Positions 6,172-10,159 of a stretch of DNA of 10,159 bases are shown here, piece after piece (within the stretch, counting starts at the first letter, position 1; every line of letters begins with the position of its first letter). A program made the translations under genes and the position numbers. Source of the DNA: Comamonadaceae bacterium (GTDB lineage: Bacteria > Pseudomonadota > Gammaproteobacteria > Burkholderiales > Burkholderiaceae_C); the NCBI GenBank assembly GCA_947374705.1, contig CANCDA010000082.1:1-10159 (forward strand), in the 5' to 3' direction. The notes under the pieces are model-generated. The model searched no databases. It was not told the origin of the DNA and was given only the letters and a program-made list of their open reading frames with translations.

Positions 6172-7667
6172 TCCATCCCCTCCTCAACCACCTCAGACGC
6201 CCGCAGCAGTGCGCGCGCCTTGGCTTCGGTTTCCTTCCACTCCAGCTCGGGCACCGAGTCGGCCACCACACCGGCTGCGGCCTGCACGTAGAGCATGCCG
6301 TTTTTAATGATGCCGGTGCGGATGGCGATGGCCACATCCATGTCACCGGCAAAGCTCAGGTAACCGCAGGCGCCGCCGTACAGGCCGCGCTTGCTGGGCT
6401 CTAGCTGGTCGATCAACTCCATGGCGTGCACCTTGGGCGCGCCGGTGAGTGTGCCTGCGGGGAAGGTGGCTTTGAGCACATCCAGGCTGCTCATGCCATC
6501 CAGCAGCAGGCCTTCGACATTGCTCACGATGTGCATCACATGGCTGTAGCGCTCCACGCTAAAGGCTTCCGTCACTTTGACGCTGCCAATTTTGGCGATG
6601 CGCCCGATGTCGTTGCGCGCCAGGTCGATCAGCATCACATGCTCAGCGCGCTCTTTCGGGTCGGCCAGCAGTTCCACTTCGGCGGCCTTGTCCAGCTCGG
6701 GCGTGGCACCGCGTGGGCGCGTACCGGCCAGCGGACGGATGGTGACCTTCTGGCCTTCAGGCGTTTGCTCTTGCCGCACCAAAATCTCGGGCGACGCCCC
6801 CACGACCTGGAAGTCTCCAAAATCGTAGTAGTACATATAGGGCGAAGGGTTGAGCGCCCGCAGCGCGCGGTACAGCGACAGCGGCGACTCGGTGTAGCGC
6901 TTGCTGATGCGTTGCCCCACCTGCACCTGCATGAAGTCGCCCGCAAAAATCAGCTCCTGGGCGCGCTCCACGGCAGCGATGTAGTCGGCTTTGGCAAACT
7001 CGCGCACCGTGGGCTGGGTCGGCGTGGGTTTGACCACGGGCGCTTTGACCGGCGCGTTCAATCGCTCACGTAAGACCTGCAAACGGGCTTGTGCACGTTC
7101 ATAAGCCTGCGATTCAGAAGGGTCCGCGTAAACGATCAGGTAGAGCTTGCCCGAAAGATTGTCGATGACGGCCAGTTCCTCGCACTGCAGGAGCAGGATG
7201 TCGGGGCAACCCAAGGTATCGGGTGGGCATGAATGCACCAGCTTCTTCTCGATATGGCGCACCGTGTCGTAGCCAAAATAGCCTGCCAAGCCGCCAAAGA
7301 AACGCGGCAGGCCCGGTTGCAGCGCCACCTTGAAGCGCTGTTGGTAGGCGGCAATAAAGTCCAGCGGGTTGTCGTGCGAGGTCTCCACCACCACGCCATC
7401 CGTCACCACCTCGGTCACCGCGTCGGCCCCAAAGCCGTTGGCACGCAGCAGCGTGCGCGCAGGCAGGCCGATGAAGCTATAGCGCCCGAAGCGCTCCCCG
7501 CCCACCACGGATTCGAGCAGAAAAGAGTGCTTGCCGCCTTCCTGCACATAAGCCAGCTTCAGGTACAGCGACAGCGGCGTTTCCAAATCCGCCAAGGCTT
7601 GCGCCATCAGCGGAATGCGGTTGTAGCCTTGGGCGGCCAGGGCCTTGAATTCGTCTTGCGTCATCAT
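6168..7667 (-). CDS. trpE: Anthranilate synthase component I
   Basis: Converts chorismate to anthranilate using ammonia from TrpG, the committed and feedback-regulated step of tryptophan synthesis. From the ATG at 7667 the product has 499 residues, normal for the family. It shows the tryptophan-sensing motifs LLES (50-53) and NPSPYMYY (273-280), so feedback inhibition should be intact. The chorismate-binding core follows: GASPEILVR (290-298), RPLAGTRPRG (311-320), LIDLARNDIGR (346-356), FPAGTLTGAPK (402-412) and the C-terminal AAAGVVADS. The tandem ATGATG (7667-7662) follows a GAGGTG ribosome site; 7664 is an equally possible start. An upstream in-frame ATG at 7700 lies inside rpe and is not favoured. 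The gap to rpe is only about four bases, leaving no room for a trp attenuator. The stop overlaps the GTG of the DUF1016-type gene. Confidence 0.97.
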   Translation of the reverse strand: MMTQDEFKALAAQGYNRIPLMAQALADLETPLSLYLKLAYVQEGGKHSFLLESVVGGERFGRYSFIGLPARTLLRANGFGADAVTEVVTDGVVVETSHDNPLDFIAAYQQRFKVALQPGLPRFFGGLAGYFGYDTVRHIEKKLVHSCPPDTLGCPDILLLQCEELAVIDNLSGKLYLIVYADPSESQAYERAQARLQVLRERLNAPVKAPVVKPTPTQPTVREFAKADYIAAVERAQELIFAGDFMQVQVGQRISKRYTESPLSLYRALRALNPSPYMYYYDFGDFQVVGASPEILVRQEQTPEGQKVTIRPLAGTRPRGATPELDKAAEVELLADPKERAEHVMLIDLARNDIGRIAKIGSVKVTEAFSVERYSHVMHIVSNVEGLLLDGMSSLDVLKATFPAGTLTGAPKVHAMELIDQLEPSKRGLYGGACGYLSFAGDMDVAIAIRTGIIKNGMLYVQAAAGVVADSVPELEWKETEAKARALLRASEVVEEGME

Positions 7668-7671
7668 CACC

Positions 7672-8346
7672 TCAAGCCAATGCCAAACGCATGGCGTCAA
7701 TCACCGCCTTGTAATCGGACTTGCCAAAAATGGCACTGCCCGCCACAAAGGTATCGGCCCCGGCATCGGCGACACGGCGGATGTTCTCAATCTTGATGCC
7801 GCCGTCCACCTCCAGCCGGATGTCGCGGCCCGTGGCCTCAATGCGCTTACGCACCGCCTCGGTTTTGCGCAAGGCTGAGTCGATAAAACTTTGTCCACCA
7901 AAACCAGGGTTGACCGACATGATAAGAATCAGGTCGATGTCGTCGATCACCCAATCGAGCACGTCCAGCGCTTCGGCCGGGTTGAACACCAGCCCCGCCT
8001 TCACGCCTTTGGATTTGATGACTTGGATGCTGCGGTGCACGTGGTGCGACGCATCGGGGTGAAAGCTGATGAGGTCAGCGCCTGCGTCGGCGAAAGCTGA
8101 GGCAATCGCGTCCACCGGCTGCACCATCAAATGCACATCGACGGGCACGGCGCTTCCGTCCGCGCGCTTGGCATGGGGTTTAAGGGCTTGGCACACCATC
8201 GGGCCGAAGGTGAGGTTGGGCACGTAATGGTTGTCCATCACGTCAAAGTGAATCCAGTCGGCCCCGGCGGCGATGACGTTTTTGACTTCTTCACCCAGAC
8301 GGGCAAAGTCGGCGGAGAGGATGGAGGGGGCGATGCGGAAGGTCAT
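7672..8346 (-). CDS. rpe: Ribulose-phosphate 3-epimerase
   Basis: Interconverts ribulose 5-phosphate and xylulose 5-phosphate in the pentose phosphate pathway and, in autotrophs, the Calvin cycle. The 224-residue TIM-barrel protein has the metal-site residues of the family: APSILSADF (Asp13, general acid/base), WIHFDVMD (His33, Asp35), VDVHLMV (His72) and LEVDGGI (Asp181). It also has the phosphate-binding SVNPGFGGQ loop (144-152) and GADTFVAGSAIFG (196-208). The ATG at 8346 has no obvious Shine-Dalgarno sequence. It heads the long minus-strand run and is divergent from apaG. In many proteobacteria rpe is followed by gph and then trpE; here trpE follows directly and no gph is in the window. 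Confidence 0.98.
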   Translation of the reverse strand: MTFRIAPSILSADFARLGEEVKNVIAAGADWIHFDVMDNHYVPNLTFGPMVCQALKPHAKRADGSAVPVDVHLMVQPVDAIASAFADAGADLISFHPDASHHVHRSIQVIKSKGVKAGLVFNPAEALDVLDWVIDDIDLILIMSVNPGFGGQSFIDSALRKTEAVRKRIEATGRDIRLEVDGGIKIENIRRVADAGADTFVAGSAIFGKSDYKAVIDAMRLALA

Positions 8347-8441
8347 GGCGGGATTTTAAAGCCCCGGCCAGTTGAGGACAGCGCTGGTGCACGGCGTGTC
8401 ACTGCGGCCTGTCGGATAAGTTTTCAGGATACGATTGCCCC
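8347..8441. promoter_or_regulatory. Divergent rpe/apaG intergenic region with weak promoter candidates
   Basis: This 95-base gap must serve both directions. For rpe, TAAAAT (8358-8353, minus strand) is a good -10 with a weak CTGTCC -35 17 bases upstream. Its expected start site falls at about the rpe ATG. For apaG, TACGAT (8430-8435) is a -10 candidate whose start site would fall at about the apaG ATG, with no good -35. Neither gene has a clear Shine-Dalgarno sequence, so leaderless transcripts are possible but unproven. No operator palindrome was recognised. Confidence 0.3.
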
Positions 8442-8834
8442 ATGGCCAAGTATCAAATTCTCACCGAAGTCCTGCCTCGCTATTTGCCGGATCAATCCGC
8501 CCCCGAGCAAGGCATTTTCACCTTCGCCTACACGATTGCCATCACCAATACGGGTGAGGTGGCGGCACAGCTCATCTCCCGCCAGTGGAACGTCAACGAC
8601 GCTGCGGGCCACACCGAGCGCGTGCGCGGCCTGGGCGTGATCGGCCAGCAGCCCCTGCTGCAACCCGGCCAGACCTTTGAGTACACCAGCGGCACGCGCC
8701 TGCGCACGCCCACCGGCACCATGCACGGCAGCTACTTCTTTGTGGCCGAGGACGGCGAGCGCTTTGACGCCGACATCCCCATGTTCGTGCTGGATGCTCT
8801 GAGTGCGGGTGGCAGCACCCGCACTCTACACTGA
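8442..8834 (+). CDS. apaG: ApaG domain protein
   Basis: A 130-residue single-domain protein of the ApaG family, which has an immunoglobulin/fibronectin-like beta-sandwich fold. It has been linked to cobalt/magnesium resistance phenotypes in enterobacteria, and its biochemical role is not settled. The family pattern is clear: FTFAYTIAITNTGEVAAQLISRQW with alternating strand residues (residues 26-49), GLGVIGQQPLLQPGQTFEYTSGTRLRTPTGTMHGSY (63-98) and the C-terminal strand FDADIPMFVL. The ATG at 8442 lacks a well-spaced Shine-Dalgarno (AGGA is 12 bases away). Divergence from rpe and linkage to it are common in betaproteobacteria. thiL follows after 19 bases and is probably co-transcribed. Confidence 0.96.
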   Translation: MAKYQILTEVLPRYLPDQSAPEQGIFTFAYTIAITNTGEVAAQLISRQWNVNDAAGHTERVRGLGVIGQQPLLQPGQTFEYTSGTRLRTPTGTMHGSYFFVAEDGERFDADIPMFVLDALSAGGSTRTLH

Positions 8835-8853
8835 GCGCAGAGCTTGTTGCGAT

Positions 8854-9885
8854 ATGGCGCTGGGTGAATTCGACCTGATCGAGCGCTACTTCAAGCGCCC
8901 ATCCCTCAGTCCCGCCCGTAACACCCCCCACGCCGATGTCGCCCTGGGCATTGGCGACGACTGCGCCTTGCTGCAACCCCGCCCCGGCACGCAACTGGCG
9001 ATATCGAGCGACATGCTGGTGGAGGGGCGCCATTTCTTCCCCGATGTCGATCCCGCCCACCTCGGCCACAAGGCCCTGGCCGTCAACCTGAGCGACCTGG
9101 CCGCCTGCGGCGCCAAGCCGTTGGCCTTCACGTTGGCGCTGGCCCTGCCCCGCGTGGATGAGCCCTGGCTGGCCGCCTTCTCGCGCGGCCTACTCAAACT
9201 GGCCGACGCGCACGGCTGCACGCTGATGGGCGGCGACACCACCCAAGGCCCGCTCAACATCTGTATCACCGTGTTTGGCGAAGTGCCGGTGGTGGCCGGC
9301 AAAAGCCAAGCCCTGCTGCGCTCGGGTGCACGACCGGGGGACGATATCTACGTCAGCGGCACGCTGGGCGATGCGCGGCTGGCGCTTGACGCCCTGCGCG
9401 GCACGCTCCAACTCCCCGCCGACGTGCTGGCCCAGGTCCGCCAACGCCTGGAGCAACCCACGCCGCGCGTGGCACTGGGCATGGCCTTGCGCGGCATCGC
9501 CACGGCGGCGATTGATGTGAGCGACGGCCTGCTCGGTGACCTGAACCACATCCTCAAGGCCTCTCACTGCGGTGCCAGCATCGACACCCATTTTGCTATT
9601 CAATTAATAGCTGCTCATACCAATGAATCATGGCCTACAGGTCAATTTGACGCTGAATTCAGTCTCCAAAATCGACTGGGCTGGGTGCTGGCTGGTGGCG
9701 ACGACTACGAGCTGCTCTTCACCGCCCCCGCCACCGCCCGCGCCGCCGTGCTGGAGGCCGCCCGCAGCAGCGCCACCCCCGTCACCCGCATTGGCCGCAT
9801 CGACGCAGAATCCGGCCTGCGCTTAGTAGATACCAACGGGCAACCCGTCAGTGGTCAATTTGCCTCCTTCGACCACTTTGCTTGA
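8854..9885 (+). CDS. thiL: Thiamine-monophosphate kinase, with a repeat-encoded internal segment
   Basis: Phosphorylates thiamine monophosphate with ATP to give the cofactor thiamine diphosphate, the last step of thiamine synthesis. The 343-residue product begins MALGEFDLIERYF, aligning with E. coli MACGEFSLIARYF. That supports the ATG at 8854 over an in-frame ATG at 8803 that would overlap apaG. Visible motifs are GIGDDCALL (32-40), KALAVNLSDLAACGA (73-87), MGGDTTQGP (125-133), DVSDGLLGDL (221-230) and AGGDDYELLF (280-289), all metal/nucleotide or substrate sites of the PurM/ThiL fold. Between GASID (240-244) and the AGGDDYE motif there is a stretch about 15 residues longer than in E. coli, coded by an AT-rich interspersed repeat. 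The frame is open throughout. The enzyme is probably functional if the loop tolerates the insert, but that is inference. Confidence 0.96.
   Translation: MALGEFDLIERYFKRPSLSPARNTPHADVALGIGDDCALLQPRPGTQLAISSDMLVEGRHFFPDVDPAHLGHKALAVNLSDLAACGAKPLAFTLALALPRVDEPWLAAFSRGLLKLADAHGCTLMGGDTTQGPLNICITVFGEVPVVAGKSQALLRSGARPGDDIYVSGTLGDARLALDALRGTLQLPADVLAQVRQRLEQPTPRVALGMALRGIATAAIDVSDGLLGDLNHILKASHCGASIDTHFAIQLIAAHTNESWPTGQFDAEFSLQNRLGWVLAGGDDYELLFTAPATARAAVLEAARSSATPVTRIGRIDAESGLRLVDTNGQPVSGQFASFDHFA
9591..9660 (+). repeat. Interspersed AT-rich repeat in frame inside thiL (copy 2)
   Basis: This stretch is strikingly AT-rich in a very GC-rich gene and shares landmarks with the trpG-trpD copy. They are CTATT (9596-9600) pairing with AATAG (9606-9610) as a perfect five-base hairpin with a five-base loop, ATAGCTGCT (9607-9615), GGCCTAC (9632-9638) 36 bases from the start, and AATT at 9644-9647. 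It encodes about residues 246-269 of ThiL (HFAIQLIAAHTNESW and onwards), a segment that does not resemble the E. coli enzyme at the same place. The exact ends are uncertain by several bases. Confidence 0.7.
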
Positions 9886-9901
9886 TCCCGTGCCGCACGA
9901 C

Positions 9902-10159
9902 TCAGTGAGCTAAGGGTTGGGCTGAGCGCTTGCGCCCTGCTTGCGTTTGGCCCCCATAACCCCAGTCACCCGCAGGCAACTCCCGCACGATGACGTAGCT
10001 GGCGGGCTCCAGCGCTTGGCCATTGCCCAGCAGGTCTTGCAGACAGGCAAAAGCGGCCTCAATGAAGTCGGCTTTTTGCGCCGCTGTGTTGGTGCCAGCC
10101 GTGATGCTGATCTCCAGCCAAGCCGTCGCGTGCACCACAGGGTTTGATCCCACAAACCA
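9902..10159 (-). CDS. Small tautomerase-superfamily (4-oxalocrotonate tautomerase-like) protein, possibly incomplete
   Basis: The frame is open from the right edge to a TGA at 9904-9902, about 83 residues from a GTG at 10153. The C-terminal part, YVIVRELPAGDWGYGGQTQA, matches the end of 4-oxalocrotonate tautomerase-like proteins, where a strand is followed by (P)xxxWGxGG. Upstream, KADFIEAAFACLQDLLG fits the family helix. These enzymes use an N-terminal proline exposed after Met removal. Here the matching proline (PVVHATAW) is preceded by Asn, with the GTG four residues further up. The true start may therefore lie outside the window, or the protein may lack a free Pro1. It converges on thiL with a 16-base gap and no visible terminator. 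The substrate cannot be predicted. Confidence 0.6.
   Translation of the reverse strand, partial: WFVGSNPVVHATAWLEISITAGTNTAAQKADFIEAAFACLQDLLGNGQALEPASYVIVRELPAGDWGYGGQTQAGRKRSAQPLAH

Noticed and set aside
7665..7700. In-frame ATG at 7700 adding MTPCVWHWLEV to TrpE, with two Trp codons that recall a trp leader peptide
   Set aside because: The segment has no stop before trpE and lies within the rpe coding end, whose Leu/Ala codons create the Trp codons in the other frame. The ribosome site and family alignment favour the ATGATG at 7667/7664.
8803..8853. Upstream in-frame ATG for thiL
   Set aside because: It would overlap apaG by 32 bases and add 17 residues with no match to ThiL. MALGEFDLIERYF aligns directly with the family N-terminus.
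1..10159. CRISPR array or riboswitch
   Set aside because: No regularly spaced repeats were seen, and no recognisable riboswitch core. apaG-thiL has too short a leader for a TPP element.

Overview
The window comes from a betaproteobacterium, most likely of the family Comamonadaceae (Rhodoferax/Polaromonas-like; this is inference). The evidence is the betaproteobacterial protein sequences, the gene order around rpe/apaG and trpEGDC, the high-GC core genes, and two copies of a short AT-rich interspersed repeat of a type I recall from Comamonadaceae genomes.

Layout. From about 8.35 kb down to position 1 almost everything is on the minus strand and nearly gapless. In transcription order: rpe, trpE, two PD-(D/E)XK nuclease-like genes (a DUF1016/YhcG-type gene and a DUF4268-type gene), trpG, trpD, trpC, ung, tRNA-Tyr(GTA), tRNA-Gly(TCC), tRNA-Thr(GGT), and the 5' end of tuf (EF-Tu). 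On the plus strand, divergent from rpe, lie apaG and thiL. A small tautomerase-like gene converges on thiL from the right edge and may be incomplete.

How the genes work together. trpE and trpG encode the two subunits of anthranilate synthase. trpD and trpC carry out the next two steps of tryptophan synthesis, up to indole-glycerol phosphate. The Tyr-Gly-Thr-tuf string is the classic tRNA-tufB arrangement, placed directly against the ung stop codon. A promoter with an AT-rich upstream element can be proposed inside the end of ung.

The accessory part is the lower-GC pair of nuclease-like genes wedged between trpE and trpG. Both flanking trp genes are intact, and both junctions are 4-base stop/start overlaps (GTGA and ATGA), so the pair looks translationally wired into the trp operon. 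A second notable feature is the interspersed repeat: one copy separates trpG from trpD, and another lies in frame inside thiL, where it appears to encode a foreign loop of about 24 residues in the enzyme.

No CRISPR array, transposase, integrase, rRNA or convincing rho-independent terminator was seen. There is no gene-free stretch longer than 300 bases.
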